Assembly (NCBI GenBank): GCA_031551875.1
Contig: JAVBNA010000037.1
Location: forward strand, 1 to 55,529
Origin: JAVBNA01 sp031551875
Lineage (GTDB): Bacteria; Bacillota; Clostridia; Oscillospirales; Acutalibacteraceae
DNA: 55,529 nucleotides
Direction of reading: 5' to 3'
Position numbers and translations under genes: made by a program. Positions 42,336-50,465 of the stretch are shown in pieces (within the stretch, counting starts at the first letter, position 1; each line of letters starts with the position of its first letter). The notes under the pieces were generated by a model that worked only from the letters and a program-made list of their open reading frames with translations, searched no databases and was not told the DNA's origin.

Positions 42336-43184
42336 ATGAATGTGAAAGATCGGTTTAAACAATCGTATAAGCTTCGTAATTTTGAAAGTATGGGCCTTGC
42401 GGTCTACAACTGCGGTGTGCAGAGCTGTGAGCCGGGGTATCAGTGGGGGCCTGCCATGCGCGACCACTATTTGATCCACCTGATTACATCGGGCAAGGGC
42501 GTCTTTGATACGGGCAAGCAGACCTATCCGCTTTCGGCCGGGGACGGCTTTCTGGTGACCCCTTCCCGGGTGGTTTCCTACCATGCCGACGCAGACGATC
42601 CGTGGGAATACAGCTGGGTGGGCTTCAACGGCACCGATGCGGAGCGTCTGATGCTGCTGACCGGTCTGAGCGAAGCCGATCCGACTTTTCACTACGACAC
42701 AGACGAACGCCTGATCCGTGAGCTGGAAACCATCCGTTCGGATTTGGGTTCCTCACCCAGCGACGAGGCCAAACGGCAGGCCTACCTGCTCTTTTTCATC
42801 TCCTCGCTGATGGAGCTGTTCGGGCGCGAGCAGACCGAAAAACGCGGCGGCTTTGAATACATCAACAAAGCGCTGCGCTATATCGATTACAACTACTCCC
42901 GTCCCATCGACGTCGACGACATTGCCCAGTCGGCCGGCATCAGCCGCAGCCATCTGTACCGCCTTTTTGTCGAACACATCTCCATGCCGCCCAACGAATA
43001 CCTGATCCGGTATCGCATCAACAAGGCATGTGCCCTGCTGCGCCGTCCGGGCATTGCGGTGGCGGAGGCGGCCTATTCAACCGGTTTTTCCGACCAGCTT
43101 TATTTTTCCAAGGTGTTCAAAAAATACAAGGGCATCCCGCCGAGCAAGTTTTCCGCTGAAAAGGATGCCTCTGAAAATCAGTGA
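42336..43184 (+). CDS. AraC-family transcriptional regulator
   Basis: About 282 aa. The N-terminal cupin ligand-binding domain (about 15-150) contains DHYLIHLITSGKGVF. The C-terminal pair of helix-turn-helix motifs has IDVDDIAQSAGISRSHLYRLF and VAEAAYSTGFSDQLYFSKVFKKYKG, the AraC signature. Such proteins usually sense sugars and activate nearby catabolic genes; no obvious sugar locus lies beside it. Start ATG 42336 or GTG 42342, both just after GGGGTG. Confidence 0.92.
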   Translation: MNVKDRFKQSYKLRNFESMGLAVYNCGVQSCEPGYQWGPAMRDHYLIHLITSGKGVFDTGKQTYPLSAGDGFLVTPSRVVSYHADADDPWEYSWVGFNGTDAERLMLLTGLSEADPTFHYDTDERLIRELETIRSDLGSSPSDEAKRQAYLLFFISSLMELFGREQTEKRGGFEYINKALRYIDYNYSRPIDVDDIAQSAGISRSHLYRLFVEHISMPPNEYLIRYRINKACALLRRPGIAVAEAAYSTGFSDQLYFSKVFKKYKGIPPSKFSAEKDASENQ

Positions 43185-43196
43185 CATTGTAAAGCT

Positions 43197-43227
43197 CCCC
43201 CGTGCGCCATTTACAGGTGCGCGGGGG
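43197..43227. terminator. Hairpin between araC-type gene and gerC
   Basis: A 12-bp stem 43197-43208 / 43216-43227 with two G-T wobbles, between converging genes. T runs are weak on both sides. Confidence 0.55.
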
Positions 43228-43236
43228 AATTTGTGT

Positions 43237-44385
43237 CTACTCATGAATGATGACTGGGGTGTCCTTTTGCCGGATGTCCGCCTCCACATGCACACGCACG
43301 CTTCCCTCGCTCACCTTTGTCCGCCACTCTTCTCCCCATCCGGCAAACTGTACGGGTTCTTTCAAATGAAGCCGCTGGGCAAACAGGAAGATGTCCGCGT
43401 TAAAGGTTCCGCACGCCTTGCTCACCGCCTTTCCGACGCAGTCCTTGATATAGCTTTCCACAGCGTGCTTTGCCGAAGCAAGGTCAGGCGAGCCGTACCG
43501 CAGGTCAAGTTCCCGGTTGTTTTCATAGACGTTGACACGGGTGCGCACCGTGATGTCATACACCGGCTTTCCCTGCTCAATGTCCGCGGAAACAGACGAA
43601 GTGCAGTCTGTAAACTCATAGGTGGCCGATCCGATGTCAGCTTGCGGGATGACCGCGACGCCCCCCTTCATCTGCCCCAACACGAGCATAAGCCCCCTGG
43701 TTTCGGTTTCGTTCAGATATCCCATCAGCTGACCACCTCTAAACACCGCCGTGCCGTGGGAGGCCAGTTCTTCCCCCGTGTTACTTTTTTCCTTTTGAAT
43801 CACCGGTACGTATGCGTCCTCATATGGACTGATCTCGCGGGACAAAATCTCCTTCATGCTCGCCCCGGCAATCGCTCCGCTCTCCTCGCCCGACCGCACG
43901 ATCAGATCGATTTGAAGCGCCATGCTGTCCTTTCCGTCGTCAGAAAGCTCCACCAGCTTTTTTGCCTCTCCCCTGCACACAAAAACATTGACCGACGGGC
44001 GCATTTTGCTGTACTGCAAGAAAGAATTGAGGATCTTTCCGATGTCCTTTTTGGCCGCCTCCTCGCCAAGGATGATGCCGTTATTGTGGGCGTAGAAGGG
44101 CATGAGTCCCGTGGTGATCGACACATTGCTGATGGCAGCCTGTACGGAATCACCGATGCCCGACACGAGCACAAGCCCCCCCGGCATTTCTCCGGCGCCC
44201 GCTTGCGCGCCGGCCGATCGGTCGGCCTTATAGGCGAGCATGGAAACCTCGCACTTGCCGTCGGCACTTCTATCCAGCGCAATCACCTGTACCATAAGCC
44301 TTGAGTAATCGCCGCCCGGCTGTGTGCAAGCGGACAGTGAAAGCAGAAAAGAAAGGACGATTGTTACCATGATGATCTTTTTCAT
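43237..44385 (-). CDS. gerC: Germinant receptor lipoprotein, GerC family
   Basis: A 382-aa lipoprotein subunit of the spore inner-membrane germinant receptor. The signal peptide ends in the lipobox LSAC with Cys20. The rest is the three-domain GerAC fold seen in the family, with the conserved RVNVYENNRELDL near the C-terminus. ATG 44385 overlaps the gerB stop (ATGA) and follows GGGGAG; the frame opens earlier but inside gerB. Last gene of gerA-gerB-gerC. Confidence 0.92.
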   Translation of the reverse strand: MKKIIMVTIVLSFLLSLSACTQPGGDYSRLMVQVIALDRSADGKCEVSMLAYKADRSAGAQAGAGEMPGGLVLVSGIGDSVQAAISNVSITTGLMPFYAHNNGIILGEEAAKKDIGKILNSFLQYSKMRPSVNVFVCRGEAKKLVELSDDGKDSMALQIDLIVRSGEESGAIAGASMKEILSREISPYEDAYVPVIQKEKSNTGEELASHGTAVFRGGQLMGYLNETETRGLMLVLGQMKGGVAVIPQADIGSATYEFTDCTSSVSADIEQGKPVYDITVRTRVNVYENNRELDLRYGSPDLASAKHAVESYIKDCVGKAVSKACGTFNADIFLFAQRLHLKEPVQFAGWGEEWRTKVSEGSVRVHVEADIRQKDTPVIIHE

Positions 44386-45470
44386 GCCGGTCTCCCCGCC
44401 TTTCTTTTCCGAATCACCGTGAAAACCCACACCAGCAGGGGCAGCGTAAAGGAAAAAAACAGGCTGATCGGCGTCATCAGCGAGCCGTTGTAGAGTGTGA
44501 GAAAGGTGTCCTCATGCATGGACAGATAAATCCCTGCGCCTGTGACCACAGCGCCCGCAACCGGCAGGCTGATCTTCCCCACCCGGTCGCCGAACAGGTG
44601 CGAAACGCACAGCGTGAACAGGAACAGAAGCGTGGACAGCTTGAGGAACATCGCCGCAATCCAGATCGCCGAATGCAGTGCGTCCAGCCGCTGAAAAATC
44701 CACCACTGCGCCAGCTGGGCGGAGGCGTAGTAGGGATACTTTTGCGTCTGTCCGAACGCGCCGAGCGCAAACAGTGATGGAATTATGATCAGCGCATAGC
44801 AGGCCAGCTGCCCGGCCGTCCACCAGATTGCCCCCTTTTTCAGGCTTCCCTTGACCATTGGGATCAGAAGCATGAGCGCCACAATCTCATAATTGCGTCC
44901 GAACACAAGCATGATAAGATTCCATACGTTGTCAAGTCCCTGAAAACTCAGAGGTTCCACGTTGGTCAGGCGCATCTCGGGCAGCAGCGCGAGAAAGATA
45001 AAAATGATGGCTCCGACAATTAACACAAGAAAAATCCCCGCTGCCCGGGAGAGCCCTTGAATGCCCATGTAGGCGCCCGCTACGGCGCAGAGTATGACGC
45101 ACACCGACAGAAGGAAGATTGATTCCTCGGTCATGACCTCACTGCTGATGAAGAGGTTATAGCGTGTGAGCTCCACACAGCCCGCCAGCAACAGGTACAG
45201 CCCGATGAGAACCGGAACTGCCTTGCCCGCCCGGCCCAGCGCAAAATCGCTGAGCTGTAAAAGGTTGAGATCGCGGCGCGTATGAAAAAGAAGGTAGAGC
45301 GGGAACATGAGCAGTAGGCTGACAGGAAAAAATGCAGCAGCCGACAGCGCGGAAAACTGCGGGTTCTCCCCATGAATGTAGGCCGGGGAGTAGGTCAGGA
45401 AAATGATGATCCGGCTGACAAACAACAGGGCAAACACCTGCCAGACCGTGATGATTTTGGTTCGGTTCAC
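44382..45470 (-). CDS. gerB: Spore germination permease subunit, GerB family
   Basis: A 362-aa integral membrane protein with about ten helices of the APC-superfamily (endospore germination permease) fold. In GerA-type receptors this subunit binds the germinant, usually an amino acid or sugar. No charged catalytic motif is expected. Starts overlapping the gerA stop by 4 nt. The germinant cannot be predicted from the sequence. Confidence 0.93.
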   Translation of the reverse strand: MNRTKIITVWQVFALLFVSRIIIFLTYSPAYIHGENPQFSALSAAAFFPVSLLLMFPLYLLFHTRRDLNLLQLSDFALGRAGKAVPVLIGLYLLLAGCVELTRYNLFISSEVMTEESIFLLSVCVILCAVAGAYMGIQGLSRAAGIFLVLIVGAIIFIFLALLPEMRLTNVEPLSFQGLDNVWNLIMLVFGRNYEIVALMLLIPMVKGSLKKGAIWWTAGQLACYALIIIPSLFALGAFGQTQKYPYYASAQLAQWWIFQRLDALHSAIWIAAMFLKLSTLLFLFTLCVSHLFGDRVGKISLPVAGAVVTGAGIYLSMHEDTFLTLYNGSLMTPISLFFSFTLPLLVWVFTVIRKRKAGRPA

Positions 45471-47005
45471 TTCCCTCCCCTCCTTCGCCTGCGCGCCAGC
45501 TCGGAGCCGTGTACGCCCTGTACCCGGGCGGTTCGCTTACCCAGCGTTTTCCAGCCCGCCCGCACAAACGTGTCGCGCCAACCCGAGCCCTGGTAGGGCG
45601 AAATGGGGGCAAGCTGCGGGATACCGAAGGCGTTGGAGGCACTGATATTGACCGCAATTACGCAGACGGCAAGCATGACGCCGGGCAGCCCAAGCGTTCC
45701 GCCCAGAATGATCATGAGCAGCCGCACGATGGCAATGGGCTCGTAAAGCGTGGGCACCACAAATGAGGACACAGCGGTCAGGGCGACAATCATGACCATG
45801 GGGGAGCCGATCAGCCCGGCCGTAACTGCGGCGTCGCCGATGACGAGGGCGCCCACGATGCTGACGGCATGTCCAACCGGCCGCGGCAGGCGCAGTCCCG
45901 CCTCGCGCATTATTTCATAGATAAAGTGAATCAAAAGCGCCTCAAAGATCAGCGGGAAGGGCGTGGACGCCTCCGCGCCCGCCACCTTGTAGAGAAGCTG
46001 CAGGGGTAAAAGCTCGGGATGGAACGTACCCACGGCGACATATAGTCCGGGCAGCAGCGTCGCCACCGCAAAAGCAAACATTTTCATCAGTCGGGTAAAG
46101 GTGGCGTAAAAGGGGCGGATGCAGTAGTCGTCGAAGCTCTGGAAATGCTCGATGAACAAATGGGGCACGATGAGTGTCTGCGGCGTGCCGTCCACCATGA
46201 CCGCAATGCGTCCCTCGCCGATTTTTCCGCAAACGGTGTCCGGCCGCTCAGTGACGCCCACCTGCGTGAAGAGCGAGGGCATATCCCCCTCCAGAAATGG
46301 CTGAATATAGCCTGACTCCAGCACATAATCAAGCGGAATGCTCTGAAGCTTCGCTTTGACGTCACTGATCAGCTCCTTGGCAGCCATGTTGCGCAGATAG
46401 CAAAGACACAGGTAGGTGGAGGAGGTCTTTCCCACCTTGATGCGTTCGAATTTGAGATTTGGCGAACGCATGCGGCGGCGGATCATGGAGATGTTGATGT
46501 TGAGCGCCTCCACAAAGCTTTCGCGTGAGCCGCGCTGTGTGACCTCGGTTTCCGGGTCGGAGATCGAACGAAAGCTGAAGCCCTGAATACCGAACATCAG
46601 ACCCCTGTCACAGCCGTCAAGCAGGAAGGCCGCAAACCCCGACATCAAGAAATCACACAGCTCTTCCAGCGTGACAATCTGGATCATTTCTGATGTGGCA
46701 AGTATCTCATCACGGATTCGGCACAGAATAAGCTCGGAACTGGTTTCCAGAAACACGGCGTCCATCATGGGCGCGATGACGCTTTCGCTGAGATTATGCT
46801 TGTCGATCATCCCCTCCATGCTGACCACGGCGGCATGGAGGCCACCCACCCTGATTTCACGGATGATCAGGTCATCGGACGAATCAAAGCGCTCCCGCAG
46901 GCCGATCAGCGCTTCGGTCAGATTTTTTGAAAGCGGTGTATGCTGCGGCGCCGGAGATGTGGCCGTTTCTTCCGAAATCTTTTTCTTTTTTCTAAATCCA
47001 AACAT
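45467..47005 (-). CDS. gerA: Spore germination protein, GerA family
   Basis: 512 aa. A hydrophilic N-terminal domain (about 1-270) is followed by several membrane helices. Family blocks include the ESGYIQPFLEGDMPSLFTQVG region, GKIGEGRIAVMVDGTP and the LRLPRPVGHAVSIVGALVIG stretch near the last helices. Recent work on the family shows GerA subunits form ligand-gated ion channels that release cations at germination. It opens the operon; no convincing sigma-G site was found upstream on this strand. Confidence 0.94.
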   Translation of the reverse strand: MFGFRKKKKISEETATSPAPQHTPLSKNLTEALIGLRERFDSSDDLIIREIRVGGLHAAVVSMEGMIDKHNLSESVIAPMMDAVFLETSSELILCRIRDEILATSEMIQIVTLEELCDFLMSGFAAFLLDGCDRGLMFGIQGFSFRSISDPETEVTQRGSRESFVEALNINISMIRRRMRSPNLKFERIKVGKTSSTYLCLCYLRNMAAKELISDVKAKLQSIPLDYVLESGYIQPFLEGDMPSLFTQVGVTERPDTVCGKIGEGRIAVMVDGTPQTLIVPHLFIEHFQSFDDYCIRPFYATFTRLMKMFAFAVATLLPGLYVAVGTFHPELLPLQLLYKVAGAEASTPFPLIFEALLIHFIYEIMREAGLRLPRPVGHAVSIVGALVIGDAAVTAGLIGSPMVMIVALTAVSSFVVPTLYEPIAIVRLLMIILGGTLGLPGVMLAVCVIAVNISASNAFGIPQLAPISPYQGSGWRDTFVRAGWKTLGKRTARVQGVHGSELARRRRRGGK

Positions 47006-47057
47006 ACCTTCACCTCTTACCGGTATTCTTTGCCAACTCGTTACTTATATTCCTTTT

Positions 47058-47086
47058 GAATACTTTTTTTCTGTGTGGTTATGATA
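47058..47086 (+). promoter_or_regulatory. Sigma-G-like promoter of the DUF421-DUF4363 pair
   Basis: GAATA (47058-47062), 17 nt, TATGATA (47080-47086): one mismatch to the sigma-G pattern (T for the first C of the -10). The GAGGTGA ribosome site follows closely. Confidence 0.45.
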
Positions 47087-47103
47087 TCGAGAGGTGATTT
47101 TTT

Positions 47104-47784
47104 GTGATGATAACCCTTCTGCGTACCATCATTCTGTATTTTGTGGTCATTATGTCTGTTCGTCTGTTGGGCAAACGTCAGGTGGGCGAGCTGCAGGCTT
47201 CTGAGCTTGTGGTGACCCTCCTGATTTCCGACCTGGCTTCGGTGCCCATGCAGGCGTCGGGTTCTCCCATGGCATCGGGACTGATTCCGATCCTGGTGCT
47301 GGTGGTGATTGAGTTAGTCCTGACCGGCATTATGGTCAAGAGCACACTCTTCCGCAAGGTTTTCTGCGGAAGCCCGATCATCGTCATCTGGAATGGTGTG
47401 ATCGATAAAAAGGCCATGACAAGAATGCGCATGACCATTGAAGATTTATTTGAAGAACTGCGCCAACAGAGCATTTTTAACCTTGAGGACGTGTACTGCG
47501 CCATTGTGGAGACCAACGGCAAGCTGTCCGTGATGCTCAAGGAGACTGCACAGCCCGCCACCGCCGAAATGCTCAGTCTCTCGCCCGAGAGGGCGGAAAT
47601 GCCGCTGGTGGTGGTCAGCGACGGCGTACCGATCAAAGACGCGCTCGACTGCATCGGGCACGATCACCAGTGGTTAAATACATTTCTCAAAGCCAAAAAG
47701 CTCAGCGTTGAGGATGTTTTCATCATGACCGCGACCTGTAGCGGTTCAAGTCATATCGTCACCAAAAAGGAGGTCACGCAATGA
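47104..47784 (+). CDS. DUF421 membrane protein (YetF/2Duf-like)
   Basis: 226 aa. Two or three N-terminal membrane helices (about 3-75) are followed by a DUF421 cytoplasmic alpha/beta domain containing GSPIIVIWNGVID, then MTIEDLFEELRQQSIFNLEDV and DVYCAIVETNGKLSV. Homologues in Bacillus (YetF, and 2Duf of mobile spoVA operons) sit in the spore inner membrane and affect wet-heat resistance. GTG 47104 follows GAGGTGA by 7 nt. It is divergent from the ger operon, with a sigma-G-like promoter, so a spore role is likely but inferred. Confidence 0.9.
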   Translation: MMITLLRTIILYFVVIMSVRLLGKRQVGELQASELVVTLLISDLASVPMQASGSPMASGLIPILVLVVIELVLTGIMVKSTLFRKVFCGSPIIVIWNGVIDKKAMTRMRMTIEDLFEELRQQSIFNLEDVYCAIVETNGKLSVMLKETAQPATAEMLSLSPERAEMPLVVVSDGVPIKDALDCIGHDHQWLNTFLKAKKLSVEDVFIMTATCSGSSHIVTKKEVTQ

Positions 47785-48161
47785 AGCGGCTCTGGTTTGC
47801 GGCGGGCATTGCAGTGTTCCTCATTGTCTTTGCAATGTTCAGCCTCCTGTACACGGCAAATCTGTCAAATCGTGTGGAGGGGGAGCTTGCCTCGGCGGTT
47901 CATTCCGCCCGAAACGAAGACTGGGAGCAGGCGGTCAAGCGTGCACAGACTGCCTATGACGACTTTTCCGGTCAGCGCGATGTGATGAATGTATTTTACC
48001 ACCATGACACATTGGAGGGAATCGAAATCCTTCTGGCAAGCCTGTGTGAAATTTCCCAGTACAAGGACAGTGAACTCTTTGACGTGAAGTGCAGCGAGGC
48101 GATAAAAAGGCTTGTTTGTCTGCGGGAATGTGACAACCCGGTATTTGGAAATATTCTGTAA
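47781..48161 (+). CDS. DUF4363 membrane-anchored protein
   Basis: 126 aa. One N-terminal helix (about 5-27) is followed by a helical domain outside the membrane (around EDWEQAVKRAQTAYDDF, NVFYHHDTLEGIEILLASL). It matches the DUF4363 family, which is habitually encoded next to DUF421 genes in Clostridia. ATG overlaps the DUF421 stop. Function unknown; partnership with the DUF421 protein is likely. Confidence 0.85.
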   Translation: MKRLWFAAGIAVFLIVFAMFSLLYTANLSNRVEGELASAVHSARNEDWEQAVKRAQTAYDDFSGQRDVMNVFYHHDTLEGIEILLASLCEISQYKDSELFDVKCSEAIKRLVCLRECDNPVFGNIL

Positions 48162-48199
48162 AAAAAGGAACACCGGAAAAATTTCGGTGTTCCTTTTTT
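48161..48199. terminator. Bidirectional terminator
   Basis: AAAAAAGGAACACCG (48161-48175) pairs with 48185-48199, flanked by A and T runs. It serves the DUF4363 gene and the convergent SecD-domain lipoprotein gene. Confidence 0.85.
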
Positions 48200-48933
48200 T
48201 ACGCATTCTCAGATATAGTCTCAAACACAAGCGGCTGCCCGTTCCGGTTACAGCCCTCTCCTGCAGAAAGCGGGAAGGGCAGCGGAGGTGATGCGATCCG
48301 CGCCGCCGTACGTACAGCCTCCTCAAGCGAAAGATCCCCTGTAATGAGGGCAATGCCGTCGGTAATCGGGCTTTGTACCGTGGGCGAGGACAAAACCTCA
48401 TTGTCCAAAATAATGTATATCACTTCACCCTGCAGACGGGTGGTTGCCTCAGAAAACTTACGACCGCCGTCGGCCGTAAATTCAATCTGAATGCTCGCAT
48501 CGGGCTGCTCGTCGCGAACCACGGCTTCGGCCGACGCCACATCGTCGTTGTTAAGCAGCACTCCGCTCCCATCCTCTTTTTCACAAAAGATCAGAACGCC
48601 CGGCGCGCACAGACTTTTTATTTCTGCGACTAAAGCCTCCTCATCCATGGGCAAACAGGTGAACCTGACCTCGAACGTCCTGATGTCATCAAAGAACTCG
48701 GTCATAATGTCACCGCACCCGGTTGCTTTCAATCGCGACTCGAGCACATCGCAAATTTCTCCGGCGTTCAGCGCAAGCGCCGCGCTGTCCACGTCACTGC
48801 CCACGGTAAGCTCCAGGTAAACCTCATCAACCGGCCCGCCTGACGCGGATAATACAGGCTCAAACAAGCCGCATCCGGACAGCAGTGCGCCGCACATAAC
48901 AAGCGCGCATATGAATAAATAAAGGCGTTTCAA
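48199..48933 (-). CDS. Lipoprotein with a stand-alone SecD P1-like domain
   Basis: 244 aa. The signal peptide has lipobox LSGC (Cys21). The mature part follows the whole first periplasmic region of SecD. It has the base strand/helix (ICDVLESRLKATGCGD), the head entry (GVLLNNDDVASAEAVV), IQIEFTADGGRKFSEAT and IILDNEVLSSPTVQSPITDG, then ITGDLSLEEA. It ends where the second SecD membrane helix would begin; SecD helices 2-6 and SecF are absent. TTG 48933 follows GAGGAGAGGG; the longer frame to 48975 overlaps the kinase gene. It could bind exported polypeptides at the membrane surface; role unknown. Likely co-transcribed with the Wzz/kinase gene 16 nt upstream. Confidence 0.75.
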   Translation of the reverse strand: MKRLYLFICALVMCGALLSGCGLFEPVLSASGGPVDEVYLELTVGSDVDSAALALNAGEICDVLESRLKATGCGDIMTEFFDDIRTFEVRFTCLPMDEEALVAEIKSLCAPGVLIFCEKEDGSGVLLNNDDVASAEAVVRDEQPDASIQIEFTADGGRKFSEATTRLQGEVIYIILDNEVLSSPTVQSPITDGIALITGDLSLEEAVRTAARIASPPLPFPLSAGEGCNRNGQPLVFETISENA

Positions 48934-48949
48934 AATCCCTCTCCTCACT

Positions 48950-50314
48950 TTATTGTCTGACGTAATAGTTCTCAAGCATATGGCTCATATCCCGCTGGGG
49001 CATCGCCGTCACAACAAGCCCGATCACATTGGCCGCGGTGTTTTCCAGCGTGACAAGCGCACTGGAAAAGGCATCAATGTTTGTATGCCCGAAGCGCGCC
49101 ACCATCAGGCAGGCGTCCACGTTGCCGCAAATGCAGGTTGCGTCGGGCACCAGGCAAACGGCGGGCGTGTCAATGATGATATAGTCAAACTGGTCGTACA
49201 GCGCCTCCAGCAGCGCGCCCATATTCTCTGTGTCCAGAATGTCGGGCGGGTTGACCGAAGTTGCGATCTGATAGCTGGCAGCGGGCAGCACGAAGAGATT
49301 CTTTTTGGCGGTCGGGCAGATCGCCGCGGAGATCGCCGCCTTTCCGATCAGCACATCGGCCAGGCCGTGCGAGGTGTCCAGCTGCAGCATGGTTTTTATG
49401 TGGGGGCGTCGGATGTCTGCCTCAATGATCAGAATTTTAGCGTCTGAGGAGTCGGCAATCGCCGTCGCAAGCCCGACCACGACCGAGGTGCGCCCGTCCT
49501 TGGGCATCGGGCTGACCACCGCAATGGTTTTATAGGCGTTGTCGGAATATTTGATGGCGGAGCGCAGAATCCGGTAAGCGTCGCTGGTTTTGGTTCCCGT
49601 GCCGCGCATGCCGGCGCTTCGAGAACCCCCTGCGCGCACATTGGGCACCGAGCACAGCACTTTTTTGCCGGTCAGCTTGGACAGTTGGGTCGCGCTTCGT
49701 ACGGCTTTGTCGGTCACCACAAGAAAAACACTGACAAGCGCGTAGATCAGCAGGGTAACAAGCGCACCGATCACTCCGAATCCGAGACTGCGCAGCACAT
49801 TGGGCATCGCACTGGGCGGTGTTGCCCGTTCAATGATATCCGCCGACATGGGCGGCACCGTATAGGTGGTCTGAACCTGCTCGCTGGCCGCCTCCGCGTA
49901 GGAGTTTGCCACCGCGGCCGCAGTCGCCGGGTCGGAATAGCGAACTATAATGCGGATGATGTGGGAATCCTGCACCTGCTCGACCGTGATGTTTTTTCTG
50001 AAACTGTCCACCGAGCCGGGCACGCCCTGCTTATCCATCGCCAGCTTGATCAGGTCGGCGCTGTTGACCAGCACGGCGCAGTTTGCTACGATCTCTTTCG
50101 TGGTCTGGTATTTCTGGTACTGTGACTCCACCGTGTTGTCCGCCGTATCATTGTTGAGGATCATGATGGAAGCGGAGGCCGTGTAGTTGCTTTCCACAAA
50201 AAACATGGTGTATCCGAAGCAGACCACAAAGCCGAAGGCAACAAAAAGTGCCAGTGTTACCGCACGCCGCCGGACATTTTGCAAAAACGTTTTCCACTGA
50301 AACGATTTGTCCAT
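48950..50314 (-). CDS. Wzz/BY-kinase fusion with degenerate P-loop
   Basis: 454 aa. The Wzz-type chain-length domain lies between two membrane helices (about 20-40 and 176-200), and is followed by a MinD-like tyrosine-kinase domain. Walker A, normally S-x-x-P-G-E-G-K-S/T, here reads SPMPKDGRTS (268-277): the first Gly is Lys, Glu is Asp and the catalytic Lys is Arg275. Walker A' has IEADIRRP where IDAD is usual; Walker B YIIIDTPAV is intact. The tail ends NYYVRQ with two Tyr rather than a Tyr cluster. Probably controls polysaccharide export with weak or no kinase activity. No capsule cluster adjoins it. Confidence 0.85.
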   Translation of the reverse strand: MDKSFQWKTFLQNVRRRAVTLALFVAFGFVVCFGYTMFFVESNYTASASIMILNNDTADNTVESQYQKYQTTKEIVANCAVLVNSADLIKLAMDKQGVPGSVDSFRKNITVEQVQDSHIIRIIVRYSDPATAAAVANSYAEAASEQVQTTYTVPPMSADIIERATPPSAMPNVLRSLGFGVIGALVTLLIYALVSVFLVVTDKAVRSATQLSKLTGKKVLCSVPNVRAGGSRSAGMRGTGTKTSDAYRILRSAIKYSDNAYKTIAVVSPMPKDGRTSVVVGLATAIADSSDAKILIIEADIRRPHIKTMLQLDTSHGLADVLIGKAAISAAICPTAKKNLFVLPAASYQIATSVNPPDILDTENMGALLEALYDQFDYIIIDTPAVCLVPDATCICGNVDACLMVARFGHTNIDAFSSALVTLENTAANVIGLVVTAMPQRDMSHMLENYYVRQ

Positions 50315-50348
50315 TCCTTTTCCTCCTCAGGCCGTCTTTTTCTATCAT

Positions 50349-50377
50349 ATTATACTCATGGAGCCCCGAATAGTCAA
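50349..50377 (-). promoter_or_regulatory. Promoter of the Wzz/kinase-lipoprotein operon
   Basis: On the minus strand TTGACT (50372-50377), 17 nt, TATAAT (50349-50354), about 35 nt before ATG 50314. Confidence 0.75.
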
Positions 50378-50412
50378 CCATTTCACGCTGTGGCCCACAG
50401 ATAGAAATGACA

Positions 50413-50441
50413 TTGACAGAAAAAAAGCTGTGTCGTATAAT
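50413..50441 (+). promoter_or_regulatory. Consensus promoter of the zinc-ribbon membrane gene
   Basis: TTGACA (50413-50418), 17 nt, TATAAT (50436-50441); a full sigma-A consensus, 24 nt before the ATG. It is back to back with the kinase promoter. Confidence 0.82.
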
Positions 50442-50465
50442 GAACAAAAAGGAGGATTGTCCGCT

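Noticed and set aside
47006..47100. Sigma-G promoter for the ger operon on the minus strand
   Set aside because: A GAATA-like element exists but the box 17 nt downstream matches the -10 consensus at too few positions.
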